Of a stretch of DNA of 64,000 nucleotides, positions 48,690 through 61,256 are shown in pieces; the stretch's first letter is position 1, and the number at the start of each line of letters is the position of its first letter. The notes below the pieces were generated by a model. That model saw nothing but the letters and a program-made list of their open reading frames with translations, did no database searches and had not been told where the DNA came from. The stretch is taken from positions 107,239,762 to 107,303,761 of the forward strand of contig OY740769.1 of the NCBI GenBank assembly GCA_963513935.1. The letters run 5' to 3'. The stretch comes from Aphrophora alni (Eukaryota > Arthropoda > Insecta > Hemiptera > Aphrophoridae). The translations under genes and the position numbers were made by a program.

Positions 48690-50105
48690 ATTAAAATAAT
48701 AATAGTAAATCTTTAAAATAAAAAGTCTGTTGGGTAGGATGAAATTCCAGTAGATATACTGAAAAGGTCTATTGATCATATTATTTATTCCCTATTATTA
48801 TTTACAGTAAATAAATCACTAGAATGTGGTGTCTTCCCTATCAGTGTAAACATGAAGTAATAAAATCCTTATTTGAGAGTGAGGACAAAAGAAATCCAGA
48901 TAATTATCGACCTGTCTCATTGTTATCCACAATTTCTAAAAGATGATGTATAAAGAAATTGTGTTTCTCTATGTAGTTTAATGTCCTGATTAATGAGCCG
49001 TTTGGTTTTAGACATTGATGTAACAAATTGCAGTTGATTGCAAGTTAGTGAAGCAGATTGTTGAGAGTTTCGATGCTTCAGGGAACGTTGTTGGAATTTT
49101 CTGTGATCTATCCAAAACTTTTTATGGTGTCGTAAATAATATCCTATGAGATAAATTGAGGTATTATAATTATTCAGGAAATACAATAGAGTGGGTAAGA
49201 TCATACTTGTTAGAGAGAAAATAGAGGGTTATCGTTTTAAAAAAATATATAACATTAATTTCTCTTCAGAAAAATATAAAATGTGGAGTTCCCCAGGGTT
49301 TAATTTTGGGACCTCTTTTATTTTTGATCTATGTGAATGATTTGGTATAAGTTCCACTGCAACTGTAAAAGCAAGAGATTGAAAGATATGTTATATTTAA
49401 GATTGAACTCTCGAGGTGGTTCACTGCATATGGATTGATGTTTAACAGTAAAAAACTCAAATTATTAAATTTCTATCTTGTTAGAATAGACAATCGGTGG
49501 AAATGATTGTTAATTTTTGGGATTCAGAGCTTATTTCTGTGGAATCAACGAAACAAAATTTGGGGCTTCATTTAAACTGAAGACATATTTGAGTATTCTT
49601 AGTAAAAAAAGAACATGATTTGTTTTCAAATGATGGTCTTAAAAATGTAATAGATATAAAAACTAAATTATTAATTTATCATGGTAGTTTCTGTTATCCA
49701 ATATGACATTTTGCTATGGGGAAGTGCAATAGGAGTAGATGTAATTTTTAAAATATAAGAAAAAAAATATATACGTTGTATGACCTTTTCAAAGGACACT
49801 GCTTCTGTTAAGCCATTGTTTAAGGATTTAAAACTAAGTATACTTTGCCATCATTGTACATATACAGTGTTTACTTTTTATAAAAAGCAACTATGACATT
49901 TCATTCAATTAACAACATTCGCATCACTCGAAGCAAGAAATAAAATTAATTTCCAATTACCAAAACATCGTTTGAATGCAACTGAGAAAACTCTCGATTA
50001 CATGGGCAGAAAATTACTCAATGAACTTCCTATGTACCTTAGGGAGATTGGTAAGGTTTGGTGTTTTAAAAAAAATGTAGATAACAAGGGCTGTATTGTA
50101 ATGTT
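48690..50105 (+). pseudogene. Decayed non-LTR reverse transcriptase
   Basis: Plus-strand blocks, separated by frame changes and stops, follow the order of a LINE-type reverse transcriptase: KSVG-DEIPVDILKRS (about 48,722-48,772), NPDNYRPVSLLSTISK (48,895-48,945), FGFRH (near 49,000), FCDLSKTFYGV (near 49,100), CGVPQGLILGPLLFLIYVND (about 49,281-49,340), WFTAYGLMFNSKK (about 49,420-49,455), and LNELPMYLREIGKV near 50,020. The segment that should carry the FADD/YADD catalytic motif, between VNDL and WFTA, is missing. It differs from the Jockey element upstream and resembles the Jockey/CR1-like group. No endonuclease domain, target duplication or tail was found. Inactive. Confidence 0.8.
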
Positions 50106-51295
50106 GAAGAATTTTAAATGATGACAGTATGGATGTTTTTTTAATGTATTAGTTTTAACATTCTATTTTGACAATGTTACCAGGACCTATTTTTGTCAAA
50201 AGTTATGTAACAAATTTATTTATTTATTTATGCAAAATATGAATAAAATATCTGCAATAATTCTTTAAGTTTTATTAGATGAACATAGGTTTTTGTTTCT
50301 AGAACTTTGAGTAAAATTTTCATGAAAATTCAAAAAACTCTAGTTATCCTTTTAAGTAGCTTGAGAAATTTAAGTCAGATCGTAGACAAAATTCTTTCAT
50401 TTTTATTATTGAGAAACAAACCGTATATACCTTAACTTTATGAAACCTTATGAAATTTGACTTTGAAATAACCTTGAAAACGTTAATAAGAAAAAGAATA
50501 ATAATTCTATCTACAAAAATCAACAAATTTTATCTAAAAGGTTGTTCTTTAAAATATGAGGAACAGAGTAATGCATGGCCTTAATATTATTTTAGTCACT
50601 AGTCACGTGTGTCAAACCACTGATGTTATATCATTCTACATTAAAATTCAAACATCAATTAGTTTTTACTAATCAAAAAAGGTAGGCTATACTTGCCAAC
50701 AGATTTTCTTTCTTAACATCTCAAATTTGTATACGGAATTGGTGATATGACGGAATTTACTTCCTCATTACATTATACATTATAATATAAAGTGAACTTT
50801 CCATCTAAACATAGTCTAGGAACCATAGTCGGTGCTCATTTTATTGTCTTGCTGGTGTCTGTAATCGTACTCATAAAACAGAATAAAATGTTTTCAGTCA
50901 CGTCTACGATTACGTCAAACCCAACACGACGCCAAACAATGCTGTCAAGAACAACAAGAGATGACAAATTGATGTACCTGTGGAATTCAATACCTTTAGA
51001 ACATCTCATTCCAACATCTAGCTAAATATAAAATCTCTTTAAATAAAACAAGCATTAGTACATGTACATATAAAGAACAGAATATTTTCGAATACAAGTT
51101 ATGTATTTTAAATAAATTGTGCACCATATTGCATAAACTTTCTCACATAATGTACTCACAAAAATACTAAGCAATCAAATTGTGTCGGCCAACCGCTGTC
51201 AATTATGACGCGCTATCAGCGAATATTGATCAAATGTGAAGGTTTATGACCAAAAATATGTGCCTTGTGCAAGTAATTTTCTTAAAATATTTACT
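50106..51295. other. AT-rich noncoding stretch
   Basis: No supported gene. A 77-codon plus frame (50,792-51,025) begins with a non-ATG codon and resembles nothing known; it is probably chance. Confidence 0.5.
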
Positions 51296-51296
51296 T

Positions 51297-51519
51297 ACTT
51301 TACATAATTTTCTTTTATTTGAAGTTTAAATAAACAACCTTGATAATTATTAATACAGTTTATTCGGACATTTGCCATAATTTGTGAATACAGACTAGGA
51401 CCAAAGTTCTGCATACATTCCAATATCTCATCTTCTAGATGGTCTGGGAAAGTGATAGACACATCAATGGAAAGCTCTTTATAGGGGATATCTATAAGTG
51501 TATCAAAATTCGGGTCCCA
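51297..51519 (-). CDS. Candidate internal exon of an unrecognised host gene
   Basis: The minus strand is open from beyond 51,519 to a TAA just inside 51,297 and encodes normal-looking protein, for example DTLIDIPYKELSIDVSITF, PDHLEDEILECMQNFGPSLY and SQIMANVRINCINNYQG. Mixed composition and lack of low complexity set it apart from the chance frames around it. At the 3' side AAA|GTAAGT (junction at about 51,297/51,296) is an excellent splice donor. No convincing acceptor was found; the frame continues rightward into TATACAGAGTG (51,520-51,530), the end sequence of a mariner-like element, so the exon may have been truncated by an insertion. I do not recognise the protein. It could be a real exon, a pseudogene piece or chance. 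Confidence 0.3.
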
Positions 51520-51530
51520 TATACAGAGTG

Positions 51531-52200
51531 TTGAGAAAATTATAAATTTTATTTTCTCCCCTTTTTTTTAAATGTAACCATATCCACCCTTAAGTTAAAC
51601 CTAAAAAGTTCTATTATTTTGGTGAAAAGAGAATCTTTTTATTATGTCACTAATAGCAACCAATACGTTTTGTTAGACCTGTTAGATGCTCTAATAAACC
51701 AAAATTTTGAGATAATGAATTATAGTACTTTGATCTTATGAAAAGTACCCCCAAATTTTTAATTATATTTTACGTGTACATAGTTTGTAACAAACATAGC
51801 TTAGTCCAACTAATTTTGAAAATATTTAGCAAACTGATTTTTGAGTGAAAATACTATCATTTTGTAAAAGCGGTTTTTGTTTTTTTTAACAAGGGCTCAA
51901 AACAGCTGTATCCACAGAATCGTATCACAGATTCTTTACCTTTATACTTTCACTATATAGGAAAGAGTGAGAAAGTAGAATAGTATTTAATTATTTAAAT
52001 ACACCTACGATGTCGTATTGTTTCTAGGGGAGTAGCTTGACAACCATTCACACAAGTCCAACAGTTCTCTCAACAAATCAATAATATTTTTTACGTAATA
52101 AGCTAAAGGAACAATATTAGTTTGTTTTGATGTTAAAAAGTCACTCGTTTCTAAGGAGGTTAATCGATTAGTAAACTATATACATAAAATATGAGTCGCA
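51531..52200. other. AT-rich noncoding stretch, possible element interior
   Basis: Begins at the right side of the TATACAGAGTG end at 51,520. No transposase and no matching opposite end were seen. Confidence 0.4.
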
Positions 52201-52404
52201 AAAAGCGGAAGGAGAAATTCAGTGAATAATTCTGTTGAGTAAAAAGTTAGTGTGGCCTATTGATCGATCGCAGTGTTTGTATCGTTTCACGATAATTTAC
52301 AAACGTCCGTTCTTCCTGTAACAAAGTCTTAGGTTGCTTACCTGTTGTGGCGAGTTATATTCCTTGTGTTGTGAGTGGAATTTAATAGAGGACAATTTGA
52401 CAAC

Positions 52405-52425
52405 ATGGCATGCTGTTTGAGTAAG
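52405..52425 (+). CDS. Candidate first coding exon, possibly G-alpha-q-like N-terminus
   Basis: CAACATGGCATGC places an ATG in a good translation context at 52,405. The codons read MACCL followed by A|GTAAGG, a strong splice donor at 52,421 that leaves a phase-1 codon. An alternative donor, AAG|GTGGGT at 52,426, would give MACCLSK. MACCLS is the palmitoylated N-terminus typical of the Gq class of G-protein alpha subunits. The 200 bases upstream carry more CpG than usual here, as a promoter or 5' untranslated region might. No second exon was found downstream in the window, so the rest would lie beyond 64 kb. Six residues cannot prove identity; chance is a real alternative. Confidence 0.2.
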
Positions 52426-54025
52426 GTGGGTGGTCAATAGATTCCTTTTATTGCTTACCATTTAGCCTTGTTTCTCTTTTGAAGTTAACCTTACGTTGTA
52501 GCTCTGTAATCTGAGTTGGAAGTCAATTTGAAGATTTTTAATTATTGTGTCGTGAAGGAAACTATTCTTTTAAATTAAACATATTTAGGTTTAGTTTAAT
52601 TTCTATCATAAATATTAGCAATTTTAGAAATTCGATTTTTATCAAATTTGATAGTAGCTCGATATTACAAATCGTTGCATAGGTACCAAAACAAATTGAC
52701 TTCTAAATTTCAAAATGGATGCCGATTTTTAATATTCAATTAATGGTTTTAAAAGAATAATTTTTACTCCTATACATTCTACACATTTTCGGCAGCTTTA
52801 TAATCTTCATTAGATGATGCACTTTTTCTACTCTACAAAACTAAAAAATTATTACTAAAAACACTAAATTGTTATTAACAACACCTCAAAATTGTTATAA
52901 AATCATCAACAACAATCTGACTTTCATTTTATTTTAGCCAAATTTAGCATTAGAAGCTTGGTTATTACCTATTAATCATTGTAAAAAATAGTAACAAATG
53001 AAACAGTGTTTTGGTAAGTTCTTCTGAATTACATCCTAAATTAGTAACTTATTTTATGTGTTGTATTATTATTAAATTCGAGATCAGTAAATGAGCAAAG
53101 ATTTAAAGCCACAATATCTATAATTATACATGTTTAGATTATCTATTGTTCTATTATTCTTAGATATTTGCAATGGAGATAATAGGAATATAAACAATCA
53201 ATCAACATTAATGCAAATAATCATAACTGTACGTTACAGTAAAGTTTAATTTCCTAACTTTTGAGTATTGTATGAAGGCTCGTATTTTTTTGTAATTCGG
53301 AGTGTACATGAAAGTGGATTCAGTAGATTTACATTCAGATAGGCCTACCCAAAAAAGGTATAAATGCGAAATATACAGTCTGTTCAGAAAGCAACATTTT
53401 TCTCCTTTCTGGACAGTCAACATTAAAATACTTTTTAGATGAGTTGTAAGAATATATTAGTCATTGAATGTGCGGTAGGTGTTTTTGAGATGATACAAAT
53501 AAAATTTTTAATGAATAACATTTTAATTAACTCAATACATTCTTTTTCATATCTTCAGGGTAAGTGACAAACAAAACATTCGTTGTTTTATGTCGGTGAA
53601 GTGAAAGAGGGAAAGCTGTTTGGAAGGGATAATGGGTGAGCAATGTACAGGAAGGAAGAATAAGACCGACTATAATTTACATTAGCGTATTTAATTGAAA
53701 TTTGAACATAAAAACAAACTTAATGTCAATGTTAAAATGAAAAATATAGGACATGAAAATTTATAGACTAAATTTATTGATAATGGTGAAGGGTTCATTA
53801 TTACTAATGTTTATTCCTTAGCAGAAATTTGCTGTCAGATTTGTATAAAAACAACACAAATATCAAATTATTGGTATAATTACCATCATTTTTATATATA
53901 ACATTAATACATTTTTCGAAAGTATTCTATTCTCGACAATAAGTGATAAACCTAGATATATAAAACATAAAAAATCCGAAAATTATTGTGAAACTGAAAC
54001 TCACCTAAGAACAGAAACCTAGAGT
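52426..54025. other. AT-rich noncoding stretch
   Basis: No gene seen. TATACAGTCTGTTCAGAAAG at about 53,371 resembles a transposon end but has no partner. About 53,590-53,680 is purine-rich. Confidence 0.5.
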
Positions 54026-54029
54026 TAAA

Positions 54030-54200
54030 CTTAGTTGAAGCCTCTGGGGCTCACGTACAGTGAGTACGGGCTTGGCAATCCCGTGTGGACTCAGTTTGAT
54101 CTATACCTTTTGTATGTAGTTTTGTTTTAGATTCTAGTCTTGTTGTAGCATATTTCCTATCAGATCCAATTCTTATTATTTTCCGATTTTGACGTAATTA
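54030..54200. repeat. Dispersed repeat with GAGTACGGGCTTG core, copy 2
   Basis: GGGGCTCACGTACAGTGAG, then TACGGGCTTGGCAATCCC and a downstream GTAGTTTTGTTTTAGATTC match the order seen at 5,925-6,000. Confidence 0.5.
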
Positions 54201-57200
54201 GAGTATTCAAAATAACCAAATATTGTAGACCAAATAAAACGAAAAATACACCAATATTTTTAACTGTTTTGAATGTCAAACTGTTTCTCTTGTTTTAACA
54301 AGTCATTCCATTATGTTGGTCCTACTCTTAAAACTGCACCTTACTTTGTGTACTTAATTATCATTTTGTTTCCTTTTTGTCTTTTACATTTTTCCTGTGG
54401 CTCCTAATCACATGTAGGCTATGTATTATAGTGTTATATTCTTCAGGATTAATTCTTTAACCTTTCTTTCTTATTATTATTGCGCCCACTCCTTTACAAA
54501 GTTGGCGATTCAAAGACTAGAAGAACTTTATAACACTACAGTTTGGAAAATGTTCCACGTTATGTTGCCATACCAGGATGAATATCATAAATTAAGGAGT
54601 TTTCAGTGATAGCATTCCCCTGTAATTTTCCCCTTAATATAAAACCGAAGCTGATGTAAATGATCGAAACTTGAGAAAATTATATTCCGTTGTTTATGAT
54701 GAAGTCGACAAACTTTCTTAATCTAGTAATTCGAAACACTTATCTGAAATGCTAGGTTGTTTCTGCCCATGGCACCTGTTTCTTTACCTCTAGTTTAACA
54801 AGTCCAAGTTGCTAACGTAGGCTTTGAGTTTAGGATTTTAGTAACTATGATGCAGTTGTAGTCACTTAAAATGGAATTACGTAGCACAGTGGCCGAAATG
54901 AGAAAAAACTTACAACAAATAATTGACACTTTCTACATTTAGTTTGGATTACGAAACTCAGTTCTCCTTCAATTGACGTTCTGAGTTTCCTATCTGTTGT
55001 GAAACAATCTGTTACATTTTTTACACAATATCTTTTTTAATGTGTAAATTCATCAAATGCAACATAATCTCCAGGGTTAAGTTATGATTTCAAATTCCAA
55101 AACCAAACTAAATTTTCAATTTATATTCAGTCTAGCTTTGTCTCAATTCGATAAATGTTTTATAAAGACATCAAATCCATTTCGGTGGATTGAAAATGAC
55201 CCAAAATTTTACTATACTGATCACTAAACCTTCTGAGAAACACAAGTGGCGAAAGGGGAAGGTTTAAAGAGTACAACAGTAGAAAAGTACAATGAAAAAC
55301 TTATTTGAGAGGCTTTTAAGTTCCGTTTTATAAACCAAAATACGACGGGGAAAGACCTAAAACCTTATCGATGGCCATTGTGATCACCGTGAAAAATTCT
55401 GAGAAGAATGATAAACAAGATTATGATTCATGAGAATAGGAAAATGGCAACGACTCGTATTTATCTAATGAATAGTAAAACTTCGTGTAACTGTCATTTT
55501 CACAATAATTTAATTTTTAATTATGTAAATATTATATATACAATATTTATAATAGGACAGTAATTAATAAATTTTAAACATGTAAATACATTTGTTTTTA
55601 ATACATTGTAAATAACAATTTTGAAATTTATTTATTTTTATTATTGTATTATTAATTACACATTTTTGGAAATATTGAAAAAAAAATGCTGATATTTGGT
55701 GAATATTTTTCAACAGAAGCAGGAAATTAATTTTTCACATTTGACAGAAGTCAAATATCTGTATAAACGACATTAATAATACAACTAGAGATTGCTGATC
55801 CAAATCCATAAATTATGATGAGAACAATTCAAGATGTAGGGAATAAATAGAAACAGTCCTAATTATAAAAGCTTATATTAAAAAAAAATGAAAAAAAGTA
55901 AATGGTAATGGGATTAAATCGGTTTGGGAAAAGGTAAAAGTTTCAAACTATTCTAATTGATGAAATTAGTTTAAATCCTTTAAATCGATTAACCTTTGAA
56001 CCTAATCTTCTTCCACATTTTAAAATTCTATAATAGTATTTATCTGATCCTAGTTAGTCTTCTCTTAAAATTTAATCTGTAACTAAAGTTATTTAATTTT
56101 CATAGTTACAAAATATGATTTTTAATTTCTGTAATAGAATAATATCAAATCCTGGGTTGCTCTCTCATAACTTATACAATTTATTGTGCTAACTAAAGTT
56201 ATAATGTATGTTTTATTTCTTATTTAAAAATATTCATGTTAAATACTATGATACTGAGTCAAGTTTGAACTAAATGTAAAAAAAACCGATTCTTTAAATG
56301 TTAAAATTTAAAAAACAAAACAAGTCAGACGGAAAACGGAGTGATTCTAAAAAAGTATAAACGTTTTCCTTATCTTGAATTCCTGAATCCACTTCAAAGT
56401 TTGTCCTTATGTTCCAGATACGCTCTGTAGTGTATCCAAAGCACAAGAGCAAATATATACGATATAAGTGCAAGGAAAAGTTTACATTTATGTTTCAAAT
56501 ACAATTTTCTCGCAAAAAAAATCTACAATGCAAATCAAAACATAATTTGAATTCAATATTTCAGAGGTCGATTTTAAAAACAGATTCTGACATAAACATC
56601 ATTTTACAACTTTCGTTTTTATCGATAACTACGATAATGATAGTTTTAAGCTGAGACGTTTATTTTAAAGTTTTATTCCCAGGTTTGACTCCGTTCTAAT
56701 CTTTTATTAATTATTAGTGAACACGTTGAATAAAATATTGAACTAGATATTGTCAAAGGAAATAAATGATATAATTAAACAATCTGTATTTAATTAGACT
56801 GTATTTTTATTACGTACACCTTTAATGGGAAATTTAAACTTTCTATTCCAAGTTTTAACTTAAACAAATTAAATCAACATCATATCTGTCATTGGACATT
56901 TCTATAATAGTACTTTCTAATGTCAGAAAAGCAACTTAACCGAATATAGTCCCAAGGACCGAATGAGATAGCAAATGTAATAAAGCAGGTGGGGTACATG
57001 GGAGATGACACAACTAAGAAAAAACAATATACATGCAAACATGGCCGTCGTTTTACAAAAATAATTGTCAAAATAAGCAAAACGTTTATTAATTTCTGTA
57101 AAATTAAATCAAATATAAATCCTGTATGTACGTTTTTACCAATTTGTATTTATTTAGTCGTGTCAACTAGATTTTACTAGTTGCAGCTCAATAAATAAAT

Positions 57201-60200
57201 ATTTATAAAGAATATATACTAGATTTAAAAAATGTGTAATGGGATTCCACGTTTATCTCGTGGAACATAAAGTGAATCATAGTAACGAGTCTCTGAAATA
57301 AATTTAAAATGAACTCTATTCTCATTTTAGTCTGTCTCTCTGTCCCCATGTCGTCACTGCCCTCCAGAGAGACAGACAGACAAGGATGAAAGAAGTGAAA
57401 TTGCCGTGAACCATTAGTATAAATAATTTAGGTTTAATATTTTGTTTTGAAACTGAAATGATGGTGACATTCAACATTAATATCGAAATCTACTCAGATC
57501 TTTATGACTATCTGAGAAGACTAAAATATAATTAAAACTTCAAAATTTACTTTCATCATGTTATAAAATAAATGTTATACAGTGATACCACGTTTGCTCT
57601 AATTGTTTAGTGTAATACATTTGGATATCATTAAATGCAAATTTTATTTTTCTTATAAAGTGATTATTGTGGAATTTAAAAATATATTAAAATAATTATA
57701 AGTTGAAAATAATTTAAAATATGAAATTTCTGTTACTGGACCTATTTAACGATTACATACTTGAGGCAACATTAACTCGGTGGAACATTTTCCTTGAGAA
57801 TATCGTAACAATAAAACTGTATAATATATTCTCTCTTGTAAATAGATACAATTGAGAAATGCCCCTGAATATTTGACTTTAGCCCAAGTAAATTATATTA
57901 AACTTTCTTGTCTAGTTATTCAAGTCTTATTTATATTTATATCCGTTTCTGTCACAATAGACCATTATGACGTCATTGTTAGAGATGATGTTTAGAAAAC
58001 AGCTGTTGACGCGTTTGATCTTGAGTTGTCTCAATGTTAAATGTAACCTAATACGATCTCCACCGTGTGATGAAACAGCAATTGTCGAGTCTATATTACT
58101 TAAAAATAATAAAAGTTCTGGAAGATAAAATTGACCGAATCTTTTATACCAACAAAAAATTAATCTTTATATCCACGTCTTTAGTCCAGAGTCATGCTTG
58201 TTTTACTTCAGCGACCATGTCGAAAACGCAAATACCACAACGTCTGTGTTACTAGCCAATTTCTATATAGACATTTTAGCTATTGCGTTATTCCTTATGA
58301 TAAAAGGACACCCGATACCCTAGCACTACTTTACAACAACCATTTTCTTTCTTATACCTAAACCATATGTTTATGAAATCGTATTCATATTTAGATTACA
58401 AATGTTTTAATTATATGCCAGAAAATATCCAAACATTTGTTAGTGCAAATCCTTTGGTTGCTATAGCCTGCATATATAAAATTGCCGTTAATTTATATTT
58501 TCCATAAATTTATATCTTCTATTCTGCTACGAATAAGTTTATACTAAACTAGTAGCCAAAACATTCTTTGTACTTCTTTGATTACTTTTCCTTTTATTTA
58601 TACGTACAAGAAGGACTATTTATATAGGATTATGTATATATAGTCTGCTGTATCCATGTGAATATCCGAACATACAAATTCTGTGCTTTATTTCTTAACC
58701 TTTCACGTCTTTAACGTCTTGAATAAGGTTAAAAGTTCTGTAACGTAGCTATAAGTGATCCACTGAAAGAGAATAAACGAAAATCCTACGCGTGTGTGAC
58801 CAGGGTATAGTAAGAATGTATGGTAGAGCTAAGTTTTGAGTATATTATATTTGTGTTATGTGTGTGCATATGCATGTATTTTCTATTAATTTATGTGTTA
58901 AATGTCTGTATAATATGGAGAATTTTTAACGCATGGATATGTATTGACATGCGTAATACTTTTATGTGTGCATGTGTTTGAATAGATAAGGAAGCTATAT
59001 TTATGTCATTTCTTTAAAAACATGTAATAGCTGTGAACTCGGTTGGCTACAGCATTTTTTTACTTTTGTTTTGGACGATAAATAATGTGTGTAAAAGTAT
59101 TTCACCCCACACAGGTTTTTCCACCTTGGAGTGTTTTAATTCCTATTTTATATTAAATTTTATATATTTCAAACGTGTCTTTTAATTGCATTATTATGTT
59201 AAGTGCAAGTTGATACTGTGTTTAATGTTTATTTTACCTTGTAGTGCTTTTTGTACTGTAATGTGTTTTAATTGTACAGGAATAATTAAAAAAAAAAATT
59301 TTATTTCTATTCACTGATTTTAGTGAACATCATGAGGACATGAAAGTTATAACACTTACAACTCCCAAAAATAAAATTAAAAATAGCTACGTTATAAATA
59401 CTATTAAACAGCATGTGTTACCAACAATAAAAACAAAAAGTTATGGTACTTTGACCCACGTTTAGTTTTGTTTATTTGTCTTGAAAGTGTAAATTGTGAA
59501 TTCGACCTCTTTACATGTGCATGTAGTAAAACATATTAAAGACGCAATTTTGATTTTATTGTGCTCAAATTCGTTATGTAGCATCTGCAATACAAATAAT
59601 TTATTAACTAGCAAAATATTTATTGAAATTTTTAAAAAATTGGCAATTTTAAATTTCAAACATTTATTTTTTGTTAAAATGTGCACCTTTAGATACATTA
59701 ACGTCCCACAATATCTAATTTTCTGGAATTTTAAAATCTACATCAAATATGAGAAACGTAATTTCTTTGATATTTTAATAGAGTTAAAACTAAAAAAAAA
59801 CTAAATTGTTAAAAATATGATGTCAACTTTTTTTAAATCACCAAATCATTTGATTTTGTCGAGAAACATTTCTATTATTACTGTTATTAACATTTTTATT
59901 AACCATTTGTGTGTGTGGGGGGGGAGTGCGTGTGTTCAATACTAATCCAATAATAAAATGGCAGTATACTAGCTCTATTTTGAATTGAATGTGATATTTG
60001 GGTAGGAAGATCTGCATCTAATTCTCTTTTAGTCGCAATCATGACGAAGTGTGTTTTTTAAATTGACGTTTAAAAAACTATTTCAAACATCTGTCATTTA
60101 AAAATCTTCCGACCTGTAAAAAAATTAATAACAACGATAACATATTATTTACAAATAGGAAAGCTTGGGTACAAACGAAATTCGTATAAAATTTAATTTG

Positions 60201-60880
60201 ATTGTGACTCCTTCTTGCTTTTATACTTGTATTTATTCACACTGACGCAAAAATATTGTGAAATTAATCTTATGGACTCATATTTTTTCACAGTCTATAA
60301 TTTCGGGGTTTCCATGGGGGAGATCTCAATAGCTGAAATTTCAGTATTACAAATTTACAATAATTTTTAGAACTTAGAGGTAGAACTTATTAGAAAAATC
60401 CTCGGGCTATTCCTTGGTTTTTCCTTAATTCCATCTTGAACGCTTAATTTGATCAGCTGATGATTTTATTAATGAAATGTATATATTGTAACGTTATTAT
60501 TAGTTGTTATTTGAATATCATATATAACACTTTAAAGTTATGTAAATTGATATTTGGATTTTTTTTTACTTGTACAGTTCCAAGTGGGGCGAGTAAGATA
60601 TTTCTTTCACGTTTGAACTATTTACGTCTATAATGTAAGCATTTATATTCAATGTGCAAAAGGTAGTTAGCAATGCCTAGGCTATTGTTAATATATTAAA
60701 CAATAGAATGAGTCTCTATTACAGTTATAATGAGAACAACGCTTTTTATTTCTTTGACAATAAACTGGCAATGAGTTATAAGTTACAAACACTAATATAT
60801 CTTAGTAGGAATTTTAGCGGAATTTAGAGAAAGTTATTTAATTGTAAAAATTGGGAAGGAACTTAATGCTTAATAAATAA
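54201..60880. other. Long AT-rich noncoding stretch
   Basis: No gene supported over 6.7 kb. A 62-codon frame at 54,421-54,609 has a protein-like second half (RLEELYNTTVWKMFHVML) but no homology I recognise. TGACGTCA lies at 57,968-57,975, a hairpin at 57,330-57,377 and a G8 tract at 59,917-59,924. Confidence 0.5.
57330..57377. repeat. Perfect 13-bp hairpin
   Basis: GTCTGTCTCTCTG (57,330-57,342) and CAGAGAGACAGAC (57,365-57,377) are exact inverse complements around a 22-base loop. Confidence 0.8.
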
Positions 60881-60884
60881 TGCT

Positions 60885-61256
60885 TAAGGATAGGGGACAC
60901 TTGGAAAACACAACAAACAAATATAACTATCGTTATTCATCGGAGTATCAAGTCCTTACTTGATAGGAATCTTGACAAAGACAACAAATAATTGTAACTA
61001 TTCGTTATTCATTGAAGATGCTAATAGTTGCTAGTATTGTGCACCAGATAGAATACTCTCAGATATCTAATACATGTTACTATTTGTGATTACTCAACTA
61101 AAACGCGTGTCCTTGACAGAATTGTGCACCTGGTAGGGGTTTCTTGGTGAAGGAAACAAATAAACAAAACCCGGGTAGGGTACTCTTGGGAAGACAAAAA
61201 ATAAATGTTACTTTTTTATTATTCAACGAAGACTCGTCTGTCTGCCGATATTGTGT
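60885..61256 (+). repeat. Degenerate left edge of the 86-bp minisatellite
   Basis: Four or so diverged 86-bp-like units share CTTGG..A.G.CAACAAATAA and TTCATTGAAGATG-like segments with the core array, becoming cleaner toward 61,170. Confidence 0.7.

Noticed and set aside
59496..59804. A 102-codon plus-strand frame
   Set aside because: Composition is Lys/Asn/Ile/Phe-rich as expected of AT-rich noncoding DNA, there is no domain, and an overlapping antisense frame of similar length exists.
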